Source of the DNA: Crossiella sp. S99.2
Lineage (GTDB): Bacteria; Actinomycetota; Actinomycetes; Mycobacteriales; Pseudonocardiaceae
Reading direction: 5' to 3'
Assembly: GCF_023094165.1 (NCBI RefSeq)
Contig: NZ_JALMDK010000005.1
Location: 682,001 to 746,000, forward strand
DNA length: 64,000 nt
In this document: positions 25,990 to 34,322 of the stretch, piece by piece
Layout of the letters: each line of letters opens with the position of its first letter
How positions within the stretch are numbered: the first letter of the stretch is position 1
Translations under genes and position numbers: made by a program
The notes under the pieces: generated by a model
What the model was told of the DNA's origin: nothing
Database searches by the model: none
What the model saw: the letters and a program-made list of their open reading frames with translations, nothing else

Positions 25990-28017
25990 ATGGCCGGATC
26001 GGAATTCGCGCCCCGGCGCAGGCGGATGTTCTTGTTCGGCGGCACCGGCCTGGTGCTGGCGCTGGTGGCCGGACTTACGGTGTGGCTGGCCTGGCCCACG
26101 CCGCCACGGGACCGGTCGGCGTTCGAGCAGGCGGTGGCCGCCCTCGCCGAGGCCCGAGGGGTGCGCTACACCGACACCACCATCACCGGTCAGAAACGGG
26201 ACATCACCACCACCGAGTTCGGGGCGCAGTTCGGCGTCACCGGGCACGCGGGCCTGGAAAACCTCGACCAGGGCGTCCTGACCGTGGACGACAAGGTCTA
26301 CACCAAGTTCAAGAACAACACCGACAGCAAACTGGGCAAGTGGACGGCGGACCAGGCCGGCCGCGAGCAGATGTCCACCGGCCTGATCGATGAGTTCCCC
26401 TCACCCGCCGACCTGGCGGACCGGCTCAGCGGGGCGCTGGCCGAACTGCCGGACCTGCCGAGCACCGCGGACCCTGACCTGCCCGCTCTCACCATCGCCG
26501 GGGCACCCGCGCTCCGGGCCGAGACCTCCCTGGGCAGCCTGTACGTGACCAGGACCGCGCCACACCGGGTGTTGCGCCTGGAACCCCAGGGCATGCTGTC
26601 CCCGTCTCGGCTCGACGAACTGCGTTCACTGCCCGCCCTGCCGTCGATGCCGGTGCTGCCCTCACTCAAAACGTCACCGGCCTCGGAGTCCCGGGGCATG
26701 GACCTGTCCCTGATCGAGGACAGCCAGGCCGCCCAGATGTATGACACCCTCACCGGGCACACCCAGCAGCTCGCTGACGCGGTGGACGGCGGCATCAACT
26801 TCTCGCTCACCACCTCGGCACAGTTCGACTGCAGCGCCGCGGGCTGCACCGTACAGGCCTCGTTCACCGGAACCGTCTCGTCCAAGGCTCGCACCCGCCT
26901 GGCCAGCGGCGGCCAGGTCACCGCCAGGATGACGGTCACCAACGTGACCATCGACGGTCGCCCCGCAGGTGGCTGCGTCAGCTCGCCCGTCACGATCTCG
27001 ATCACAGGTGACGTCGCCACCGGCCAACTGTCCTGTGTGGACGTTGAAGCCGGTCCCGTCTTCGCCGCGGTCTCCGCGGCGAAGAAGGCGAAAGCCCAGC
27101 AACAGGCCAACGCCACCGGCCGCGACGTCACCCTGCGGTTCTCCTCCAGGGGACAGGTCGAGATTGACGCGGTGGCGATCAGCCCGGCGGATGTCACGCG
27201 GATCCTCGATGACCAGAAGCGGCAACGCAACGCCGAACCGTGCCGGGACAACAGCTTCACCGCCGCCGCCGTGGTGATGAGCGATGGCGCCCGCAGGCCG
27301 ATCAACCGGGTCCAGGTCGGGGAAGCGGTGCTGGCAACCGATCCCGAGACCGGGGCGACCGAGGCCCAGCCGGTCACCGACGTGATCATCGGGCAGGGCG
27401 CCAAGAAGCTCGTCACGATCGATCTCGCCGATCGCGACGGGCGGATCGGCAGTCTCGAAGCCACCGAGGGGCATCCGTTCTGGGTCGAGGGGCTCGGTCG
27501 CTGGGTTGAGGCCAAGGGCCTCCAGCCCAACGCCCGGCTCCGGCTGCCCGACGGCCACTACGTCACCGTCACTGCCACCCATCCCTGGGTCGCCGACCGC
27601 GAGGTCTACAACCTCACGGTCTCCGGCCCGCACACCTATTACGCGGCATCCGGGGACTTCGCGGTCCTGGTGCACAATGCCGGTCGGGCCAGTTGTGCCC
27701 TCGGTCAGGCAGGTGAAGCTGCCGTCTCCGCCGCGCGAGGCGGCGAGCCGAAGAACACGCTCGTCCTGACGAACACACTCAGCGGACGCAGCCGGATACC
27801 GGACTTCCTCAACTACGGCAAGGGTGAACTCGGCGAGGCCAAGAACGCCTCCTACGTCTACCTGTCCTCGCAGCTCAGAGACTATCTCGACCACGCCAAG
27901 CAACACTCGCTGAAGATGATCCTGTACGTTCGGAACAACGGGCGAACGACGCTGTCCGGGCCATTGGACAAGCTGCGACAGCAGGGAATCATCGACGTGC
28001 AGGACATCATTCCGTGA
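25990..28017 (+). CDS. Polymorphic toxin: membrane anchor, Hint domain, REase-like C-terminus
   Basis: A 675-residue modular protein. A basic N-terminus and one membrane segment (residues 13-37) lead to an extracytoplasmic region resembling LppX/LprG-type lipid carriers (residues 45-200) and a linker. A Hint autoprocessing domain follows: it begins at a Cys (PCRDNSFTAAAVVMSDG), contains GHPFWVEGLGRW, and ends HTYYAASGDFAVLVHNAG. The last 105 residues are the toxin, with RIPDFLN and GELGEAKN giving a D...ExK pattern of a restriction-endonuclease fold. ATG 25990 has GGAGGGGG just upstream. Hint cleavage would release the nuclease at a target cell. Activity is inferred. Confidence 0.85.
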   Translation: MAGSEFAPRRRRMFLFGGTGLVLALVAGLTVWLAWPTPPRDRSAFEQAVAALAEARGVRYTDTTITGQKRDITTTEFGAQFGVTGHAGLENLDQGVLTVDDKVYTKFKNNTDSKLGKWTADQAGREQMSTGLIDEFPSPADLADRLSGALAELPDLPSTADPDLPALTIAGAPALRAETSLGSLYVTRTAPHRVLRLEPQGMLSPSRLDELRSLPALPSMPVLPSLKTSPASESRGMDLSLIEDSQAAQMYDTLTGHTQQLADAVDGGINFSLTTSAQFDCSAAGCTVQASFTGTVSSKARTRLASGGQVTARMTVTNVTIDGRPAGGCVSSPVTISITGDVATGQLSCVDVEAGPVFAAVSAAKKAKAQQQANATGRDVTLRFSSRGQVEIDAVAISPADVTRILDDQKRQRNAEPCRDNSFTAAAVVMSDGARRPINRVQVGEAVLATDPETGATEAQPVTDVIIGQGAKKLVTIDLADRDGRIGSLEATEGHPFWVEGLGRWVEAKGLQPNARLRLPDGHYVTVTATHPWVADREVYNLTVSGPHTYYAASGDFAVLVHNAGRASCALGQAGEAAVSAARGGEPKNTLVLTNTLSGRSRIPDFLNYGKGELGEAKNASYVYLSSQLRDYLDHAKQHSLKMILYVRNNGRTTLSGPLDKLRQQGIIDVQDIIP

Positions 28018-28805
28018 CTGGCAAACACCGTGATCTCGTCGAGTGGATCGCCAACGATCCCGCGGTCCGCGCGCGGGTGGAAGCCGGACTCGCCGACGAT
28101 CCGGTGATCCAGGAGGGCCGACGGCGGTATGCCGAGGCCGCACAGCCCATCCTGGAACAGATCCAGCCGCTGGTGCCGGACCTGGACCTCATTAACCACC
28201 AGCTGGCCGGAATCGGTGATCTCTACCGGATCCACGTCTTCTTCCTCGATGCGCAGGGCAACGAGATCTCCCGTCGCCCCATCGACTACCGGGCGGTGGT
28301 ACCGGTGTTGCTGGACTGGCTCCCCAGGGTGCGGCATGCCCACGTGGCCGAGGAGATCGTCATCGCGCTGCAGAAACCCTTCGCCAAGAAGCAGGCACAC
28401 CGGGAGATGCTGCGCCTGTTCCGCGATCCTCCCCGGGTGAGCCATCCGCTACGCCCGGAGAACGCGGAGTTCTTCCGGGAACAACTGCGGTGGCGGATCG
28501 GCGAAGCGCTCGGCAAGTTCGCCGGCCCGGCGGTCGCCGCGGAGATGGTCGAACTCGCGCTGGATCGCTCCTACGGTGCGGCGCGTACCCAGATCGTGAA
28601 CCCCGGGCTCGCCAAGACCAAGGATCCACGGGTCCCCGGAATCCTGCTCGAACTCCTGGCTGACCCCACCGTCGCGCCCGCCGCGGCGCAGGGCCTGGGG
28701 CGCCTCCGTCACGCCCCCGCTCGCGGCCATCTGGAGAAAGCACTGCACGGCCCGGACGAGAACGTCCGCCGTCAGGCCAAGCAGGCACTGAAACGCCTGA
28801 TCTGA
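28014..28805 (+). CDS. Probable immunity protein, HEAT-repeat-like
   Basis: A 263-residue soluble, alpha-helical, charged protein. The C-terminal part has HEAT-like units (VPGILLELLADPTVAPAAAQ, LEKALHGPDENVRRQAK). Its GTG start overlaps the toxin stop as GTGA, the tight coupling usual for immunity genes. No enzyme motif is seen. The role as cognate inhibitor of the REase-like toxin rests on position and coupling, not on recognised homology. Confidence 0.75.
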   Translation: MTGKHRDLVEWIANDPAVRARVEAGLADDPVIQEGRRRYAEAAQPILEQIQPLVPDLDLINHQLAGIGDLYRIHVFFLDAQGNEISRRPIDYRAVVPVLLDWLPRVRHAHVAEEIVIALQKPFAKKQAHREMLRLFRDPPRVSHPLRPENAEFFREQLRWRIGEALGKFAGPAVAAEMVELALDRSYGAARTQIVNPGLAKTKDPRVPGILLELLADPTVAPAAAQGLGRLRHAPARGHLEKALHGPDENVRRQAKQALKRLI

Positions 28806-28886
28806 CCGGCAGACCGGTCACGGCGCGTCGCGGTGTCAGCGTCTGCCGTCCGGCGACGGTGTCGGCCAGCGAGGCAGTTGGAGGAT

Positions 28887-28936
28887 CCAGCTTTAACCTT
28901 TGGCGCACAACGCGTTCTCGGTTTCGAACCAGGCTC
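28887..28936 (-). repeat. 50-bp inverted repeat, right copy
   Basis: The inverted partner of 25679-25728. The pair encloses about 3.2 kb containing only the toxin and immunity genes. Confidence 0.75.
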
Positions 28937-28960
28937 TCAACTCTCGTCGCGGGCCTTCTC

Positions 28961-30589
28961 TCACGCCGAGCGGCGCAGCAGGCGCAGGCCGTTGACGGCG
29001 ACCAGCACGGTGGAGCCCTCGTGCCCGGCCACGCCCAGCGGCAACGGGAGCGTGCCGAACAGGTCCCAGGCGACCAGGCCGGCGATGCAGACCGAGGCGA
29101 TCACCAGGTTGGCCAGCACCACGCGCCGGGCCCGGCGGGCCAGCGCGATGGCGGCCGGGACGGCGGTGAGGTCGTCGCCGACGATGACGATATCGGCGGT
29201 GTGCAGGGTCAGGTCCGAGCCCACCCCGCCCAGGGCGATGCCGGTGTGCGCGGCGGCCAGGGCGGGCGCGTCGTTGACGCCGTCGCCGACCATGGCCACC
29301 CGGTGCCCGGTGGCGGCCAGTTCGGTGACCGCGGTGACCTTGTCCTGCGGCAGCAGTCCGGCGCGGATATCGCTGATGCCGACGCGGCCGGCCAGGTGCG
29401 TGGCGGTGCGTGCGTTGTCGCCGGTGAGCAGCATCGGTGTGGCGCCGGTGATCCGGGCTGAGCTGGTGGTGACGCGAGCGGCTTCCGGGCAGGGCTGGTC
29501 GGTCAGGCCCAGCACACCGATCGGCCTGCCGTCCCGGTGAATCTCGACCACCGTGTCGCCGCGCTCGCGGAGTTCGGCGCCTTGCTGCGGGGAGGCCGAG
29601 GTGATCTCCACGCGGGTGTTCCCGATCAGGGCGGTGATTCCCCGGCCCGGCCGGGCGGCGAAGTCGGTGACCGGGAACAGGTCGAGACCGCGGTCGCGGG
29701 CGGCGCGCACGATCGCGGCGCCGAGCGGGTGTTCGCTGGGGGTCTCGGCGGAGGCGGCCAGGCGCAGCACCTCCTCCTCGGTCACGCCTGGCGCCGGGAG
29801 GACGGAGGTGAGCTGGGGTGCGCCGGTGGTGAGGGTGCCGGTTTTGTCGAAGGCCACCAGAGTGGTCGCGGCGAGGCGTTCCAGGGCCACCGCGGATTTG
29901 ACGAGCACGCCGTGCCGCCCGGCGTTGGCGATGGCGGCCAGCAGCGGGGGCATAGTGGCCAGCACCAGCGCGCACGGGGAAGCCACGATCATGAAGGTCA
30001 TCGCCCGCAGCAGGGCGTCCTCCACGTTGGTGCCCCACAGCAGCGGGATGGTGAACAGAGCGATCGTGGCCGCGACCATGGCCACCGAGTAGCGCTGCTC
30101 GACCTTCTCGATGAACAGCTGGGTGCGCGCCTTGGTGCGGCCGGCTTGCTCGACCAGACCGGCGATGCGGGCGACCACGGAGTCCTCCGCGCGGCGGCCG
30201 ACCCGCACGGTGAGCGCGCCGGTGCCGTTGCGGGTGCCCGCGAAGACCTCGTCGCCGGTCAGCTTCGCCACGGGCAGGCCCTCGCCGGTGATGGTGGCCT
30301 GATCGACGTCGCTGGCTCCGTGCACGACCAGGCCGTCGGCGGGCACGCGTTCGCCGGGGCGCACCAGGACGAGGTCGCCGACAGCCAGGTCGATCACCGG
30401 CACGGCGTGCTCGTCCCGGTCGCGCAGGCGGGTCGCGGTGTCCGGGGCGAGGTCGAGCAGACCGCGCACGGAGTCCTCGGTGCGCGCGGTGGCGACGGCC
30501 TCCAGTGCGCCGGAGGCGGCGAAGATGACGATGAGCAGCCCGCCGTCGGTGACCTGGCCGATGGCCGCCGCGCTGCTGCTCGTGCTCAC
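28961..30589 (-). pseudogene. 5'-truncated heavy-metal P1B-type ATPase
   Basis: About 540 codons of a metal-translocating P-type ATPase: the TITGEGLPV actuator loop, the channel motif VASPCALVLA, phosphorylation motif DKTGTLTTG, SEHPLGAAI and MVGDGVNDAPAL. The SPC motif and absent N-terminal metal domain suggest the Zn/Cd/Co group. Similarity begins abruptly at AAAIGQVTDGGLLIVIFA, corresponding to the end of the second membrane helix pair. The usual first 100 or more residues are missing, and the opposite-strand MFS fragment starts there. A GTG at 30589 could start a shortened protein, but with the first helices gone transport is doubtful. Confidence 0.8.
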
Positions 30590-31435
30590 CCCCACCGGCT
30601 GTTCTGGGGCACCGCGGCCGGGTTCATCGCCTCGGCCCTGCTGGTGGTCAGCGTGAGCCTGCCCCAACCCGCGCCGCCGGAGCAGGAGCGGGAGAAGGTG
30701 TTCGCGCGCACCACCAAGGGACTGCGGGTCTATCTGGCCACCCCGCGGCTGCGGGCGCTGCTGGGCCTCAACCTCACCGCCGCGGCCGCCGGGGCGATGG
30801 TGCTGGTCAACACCGTGGTCATCGTCCGGGACGGCACCGGCGGATCGGATGCGGAGGTGGCGGTGACCCTGAGCGCCTACGGTCTGGGCTCGGTGCTGGC
30901 CGCACTGCTGCTCATCCGGCTGCTCCAGCGGCTGGGCGACCGGACGCTGATGATCTTGGGCGGCCTGCTGCTGACCGGGGTGCTGGCACTGACCGGGGTC
31001 GCCTTCGCCGCCCAGCCGTCCTGGCCGCTGGTGCTGATCGCCTGGGTGCTGCTGGGGGTCGGTACGGCGGTGGTGCAGACCCCGGCGGGGCGACTCGTCC
31101 GCCGCTCGGCCCGCGCCGGGGACTGGCCGGTGCTCTTCGCCGCCCAGTTCACCCTCTCCCACGCGGCCTGGCTGCTCGCCTACCTGGTGGCGGGCACCGT
31201 CGGCGCCCACGCGGGCCTGGCGGTGGCGCTGTTCGCGCTGGCCGCCCTCGCCGGGGCCGGGATGCTCTGGTCACAGCGGGTGTGGCCGAGGCAGGATGAC
31301 GGCCCACTGGAACACCTGCACGACGACCTCGACCCCGGCGACCCGCACCTGCGCGACGCCGTCCCCGCCCGCGGCGGCTGGCGGCACAGCCACACCGTGC
31401 TCATCGACCGCATCCACCCGAAGTGGCCAACCTGA
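30575..31435 (+). pseudogene. 5'-truncated MFS transporter
   Basis: The C-terminal half of an MFS transporter. From HRLFWGTAAGFIASALLVVS it contains one helix, a cytoplasmic loop (EREKVFARTTKGLRVYLATP) and six further helices, then a hydrophilic tail ending IHPKWPT. The first half is absent: the frame upstream simply reads antisense through the ATPase. There is no start codon with a ribosome site at the junction. It overlaps the copC ribosome site by a few bases, so copC may once have been its operon partner. Confidence 0.8.
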
Positions 31436-32652
31436 GGAGCCCCGTGCCCCACTCCAGTTCCCGTGCCACCCGGCTGCGCCGCACGCTGACCGGGTTGCTC
31501 GTGGCCGGCGTCGCGTTGCTGGGCGGCACCGGTATCGCCTCGGCCGACGCCGTCCTCAAGGCCAGCGACCCACCCGAGGGCGCCACCCTGGCCACCCCGC
31601 CCGCCGCGGTGTCGCTGACCTTCAACCAGCAAGTCAACGCCAAGTTCCTCACCGTCAAGGTCACCGACCCGGCCGGCAAGGAAGTCAACAACGGCGCGCC
31701 CACCGCCACCGGCCCGGTCGTCACCCAACAGATCCAGGCGCTGACCGTGCCCGGCGCCTACACCATCGTCTACCGCGTGGTCTCCGCCGACGGCCACCCG
31801 GTCAGCGGCAAGCGCACCTTCACCCTGGCCCCGCCCGCCGCCACGGCCGCCGAACCCAGCAGCTTGCAGGCCAGCAGCGCCGCACCCACCAGCCCAGCCG
31901 CCCCACCCACGCCCGCGGCATCCCAGGACAACTCCGGCGACTCCGGCTTCCCGGTGTGGCCGCTGTTGCTCGGCGTTGCGGTCCTGCTGCTGGGCGGCGT
32001 GGCGTTCGTGCTGCTGCGCAACCGGCCGGACAGCTCCACCAAGAAGTGATCGGCTGAGATGATCCACCGCTGGTAGCTCGAACCACGACCGCGAGGTCTG
32101 CCGCTGAGCACCGGGCGCCTGCCCCTGGCCACGTCGCCGCTCCTGGCGGGTCCGGCGACGGGAGACCAGCAGCGCGCCCAGCAGCACACCGGCCAGGCCA
32201 CCGAGGACGTTGGCCGTGTAGTCCGGAAAGCTGCACAACCGGCCCGGCACCCACACCTGGACCACCTCGATCACCGCGGGCAGGACCAGCGTCGCCACCA
32301 CCGCCCAACCCGGGCGGGCGGTGGCCAGCACCGCCATGAGACCGAACGGCACCAGCAGCACCAGGTTGAGCTTGCCCTCCATCGAGTCACCCAGGTGCAC
32401 CAGCACATCCAGCACCTCGGCCGCTCCGTCCGGCGCACAGGCGACCAGCCCGGCCCGCGACCGCTGCACACCAGGCCCCAGGGTGAGGGAGAAGACCAGA
32501 ACCGTGCTGATCAACAGCCCGGCGGCGGCGCCTGGGCGCCAGTCGGTGTGCCGGCGCAGCAGCAGCCACACCGGAACGCTCACCAGCGCGCCCAGCACCA
32601 GCAGCAGGACGGTCCACCAGGACAACGGAAGATACGCGCCACGGATCGTCAC
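31180..32652 (-). CDS. VanZ-like membrane protein, 3' end uncertain
   Basis: The reliable part is the first 170 residues (about 32140-32652). It has four hydrophobic segments with LTLGPGVQRSRAGL, DSMEGKLNLVLLVPFGLMAV, VIEVVQVWVPGRLCSFPDYTANVLGG and VLLGALLVSRRR, the VanZ-like pattern. After that the frame has no stop until 31180 and reads antisense through all of copC and part of the MFS fragment, with atypical composition. The true end is probably near 32050, lost to a frameshift or rearrangement. Function is unknown; VanZ-like proteins are linked to glycopeptide or lipid envelope traits. Confidence 0.6.
   Translation of the reverse strand: MTIRGAYLPLSWWTVLLLVLGALVSVPVWLLLRRHTDWRPGAAAGLLISTVLVFSLTLGPGVQRSRAGLVACAPDGAAEVLDVLVHLGDSMEGKLNLVLLVPFGLMAVLATARPGWAVVATLVLPAVIEVVQVWVPGRLCSFPDYTANVLGGLAGVLLGALLVSRRRTRQERRRGQGQAPGAQRQTSRSWFELPAVDHLSRSLLGGAVRPVAQQHERHAAQQQDRNAEQQRPHREAGVAGVVLGCRGRGWGGWAGGCGAAGLQAAGFGGRGGGRGQGEGALAADRVAVGGDHAVDDGVGAGHGQRLDLLGDDRAGGGGRAVVDFLAGRVGDLDGEELGVDLLVEGQRHRGGRGGQGGALGWVAGLEDGVGRGDTGAAQQRDAGHEQPGQRAAQPGGTGTGVGHGAPQVGHFGWMRSMSTVWLCRQPPRAGTASRRCGSPGSRSSCRCSSGPSSCLGHTRCDQSIPAPARAASANSATARPAWAPTVPATR
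31444..32049 (+). CDS. CopC-domain copper-binding protein, membrane anchored
   Basis: A 201-residue protein. The signal peptide has cleavage expected after ASA near residue 33, the CopC fold runs to about residue 130 (ASDPPEGATLATPPAAVSL, VSADGHPVSGKRTF), a Pro/Ala/Ser linker follows, and one C-terminal membrane helix (VWPLLLGVAVLLLGGVAFVL) precedes basic residues. CopC proteins bind Cu(II) outside the membrane using an N-terminal His (usually HAVL). Here the mature start would be DAVL, so that ligand is missing, while the later SADGHP His is kept. GTG 31444 follows TGAGGAG. Confidence 0.85.
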   Translation: MPHSSSRATRLRRTLTGLLVAGVALLGGTGIASADAVLKASDPPEGATLATPPAAVSLTFNQQVNAKFLTVKVTDPAGKEVNNGAPTATGPVVTQQIQALTVPGAYTIVYRVVSADGHPVSGKRTFTLAPPAATAAEPSSLQASSAAPTSPAAPPTPAASQDNSGDSGFPVWPLLLGVAVLLLGGVAFVLLRNRPDSSTKK

Positions 32653-32866
32653 CCTCGCCCCAGCTCAGTTCGGCGGGGCGAGCGGCCACCGCGCGCCCGC
32701 GGCATCCCCCGGGCGAGGTCGCGGACCTGTTCCGTGTCCTGGGCGAAGCCGACCTCCACCGGATCGACGGCCGGCGCGGTTGCGATCAAGACCACCTGGC
32801 TTCCAGGAATGGGGCACCTGCTTGCGGAAGCAGCCCGCACCTGACAGGAGACCATGCCGCGCCAAC

Positions 32867-33481
32867 CTAGCGGGGCGGAGCCAGGAGGAAGCCGAGCACG
32901 CTCTCGGCCAGCCGGGTCTCCACCGCGTCCGGATCGGGCGCGGTGGCCTGCCGGAATCGCTGGGATGCCACCAGGGACAACAGCCACCAGGCCGCGGCCT
33001 CGGTGTCCAGGTCCGCGCGCAGCTCACCGCCGGCCCGGCCGCGATCGAGCAGATCAGCGACCAGGACGGCGAAGCGCTGGGTGGCCTCCCTGGCCGCGGT
33101 CTCCACCTCGGGCTCACCGGAGACCGCGGCGGCCTCGGCGAAGATCGCGCCCACCGTGCCCGCGCTGTGCACGCTCCGCAGATGCCCGGGATCCAGCATC
33201 GTGCGCAGCAATCCGGCGACCGGGACCGGGCTGGCGATCAGCTGTTCGAGCAGACCGCACACGTCCCCGGCGGCGTGGCGCACCACGGCGGCGAACAGGC
33301 TCGCCTTGGTGCCGAAGTTCTGGAACACCACCGGCTCGCTCACCCCCAGCCGCCGCGCGACCTCCGCGGTGCGGCCGCGCTGGTAGCCGAGTTCGGCGAA
33401 GACCTCGGTGGCCGCGGCCAGGATCGACTCCCGCCGGTCCCGCGCACCCATCCGCCGCTGCCGTGCCCGCACCTCGCTCAC
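32867..33481 (-). CDS. TetR-family regulator of the adjacent methyltransferase
   Basis: A 204-residue TetR regulator. The helix-turn-helix is at residues 15-62 (RESILAAATEVFAELGYQRGRTAEVARRLGVSEP is the visible region, followed by VFQNFGTKASLF). The ligand domain ends LAESVLGFLLAPPR. The start is the GTG at 33481; ATG 33451 (MGARDRRES) is an alternative. It diverges from the methyltransferase gene, and the 90-base gap holds two near-identical palindromes, so it most likely represses both genes. Confidence 0.87.
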   Translation of the reverse strand: MSEVRARQRRMGARDRRESILAAATEVFAELGYQRGRTAEVARRLGVSEPVVFQNFGTKASLFAAVVRHAAGDVCGLLEQLIASPVPVAGLLRTMLDPGHLRSVHSAGTVGAIFAEAAAVSGEPEVETAAREATQRFAVLVADLLDRGRAGGELRADLDTEAAAWWLLSLVASQRFRQATAPDPDAVETRLAESVLGFLLAPPR

Positions 33482-33508
33482 CCGGCCATCGTAGAACCCT
33501 TGCCCCGG

Positions 33509-33561
33509 AACTTAGTGACGACTAAGTTAGCCCGCGCAGTAACTTAGTCGTCACTAAGTTA
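33509..33561. promoter_or_regulatory. Two TetR operators
   Basis: AACTTAGT-GACG-ACTAAGTT (33509-33528) and TAACTTAGT-CGTC-ACTAAGTTA (33540-33561) are perfect palindromes with the same half-site. The second runs up to the methyltransferase ribosome site, so binding would block its transcription directly. Confidence 0.88.
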
Positions 33562-33570
33562 GGAGTGGTC

Positions 33571-34224
33571 ATGACACTGGGACAGTGGCTGCACGGCAAG
33601 CCGCGGCCGGACGCGCCGGGCGCGATCAGGCGCGCCCGCGCCTACGAGCTGTTCTCCGCGGTGTCCTTCGCCGGTCGCCGGCGACGGATATTCGGCCGCC
33701 TGGTCACGCTCGCGGGAGTCGCACCCGGCGACCGGGTACTCGACCTCGGATGCGGGCCGGGTTACCTGACCGCTCTGGCCGCACGGGCCGCCGCGCCCGG
33801 CGGGCACGCGCTGGGTATCGACCCGTCCGGTCCCATGATCGAGCAGGCGCGGCGGCTGCGGGCCGGCGTCCGCTGCTCGTTCGAGCTGGGACGCGCGGAG
33901 GCGATCGAGGCGCCGGAGGGCAGCGTCGACGTCGTGTTGTCCAGCCTGGCGATCCATCACATCCCGGAAGGGGTGCGGGGCGCCGCCTTCGCCGAGATGT
34001 ACCGGGTGCTGCGTCCGGGTGGCCGGTTGCTGATCGCCGATTTCCGCCCGCCCCGCGGCAGGCTGGGCCGGCACCTGGTCGGTGCCACGGCGGGCGAGGT
34101 GATGCGGGACAACCCCGTCGAGCGGATCGCGCCCATGGCCACCACCGCGGGCTTCGAGTCGGTGACCACCAGTCGGGTGGGCGTGTTCCTGCACTGCGTG
34201 CGCGCGATCAAGCCGGACCGCTGA
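33571..34224 (+). CDS. SAM-dependent class I methyltransferase
   Basis: A 217-residue methyltransferase of the UbiE/Coq5-like class. Motif I is RVLDLGCGPGYL, motif II is ALGIDPSGPMIEQA, motif III-IV SVDVVLSSLAIHHI, and LRPGGRLLIADFRPP follows. The substrate is unknown, probably a small molecule. ATG 33571 is six bases after AGGAG, better than GTG 33565. The palindromic operators immediately upstream indicate repression by the divergent TetR protein. Confidence 0.87.
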   Translation: MTLGQWLHGKPRPDAPGAIRRARAYELFSAVSFAGRRRRIFGRLVTLAGVAPGDRVLDLGCGPGYLTALAARAAAPGGHALGIDPSGPMIEQARRLRAGVRCSFELGRAEAIEAPEGSVDVVLSSLAIHHIPEGVRGAAFAEMYRVLRPGGRLLIADFRPPRGRLGRHLVGATAGEVMRDNPVERIAPMATTAGFESVTTSRVGVFLHCVRAIKPDR

Positions 34225-34322
34225 CCGTGCGGGCGCCAGTGGGGAGGGGGTTGGCACGGAGGTCGTGATCACTCGATAGGTTGATCACGGTTGTGTGGAT
34301 CTTCTTAGGTGGGGGGCTGGCT

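Noticed and set aside
27226..27700. Intein in the toxin gene
   Set aside because: The Hint motifs are followed by a VHNAG pretoxin end and a new C-terminal domain, not by a resumed host protein with a splice-junction residue.
29537..30575. Upstream extension of the MFS frame through the P-type ATPase
   Set aside because: Antisense to strong ATPase motifs; transporter similarity starts only at about 30585, so the extension is not a real N-terminus.
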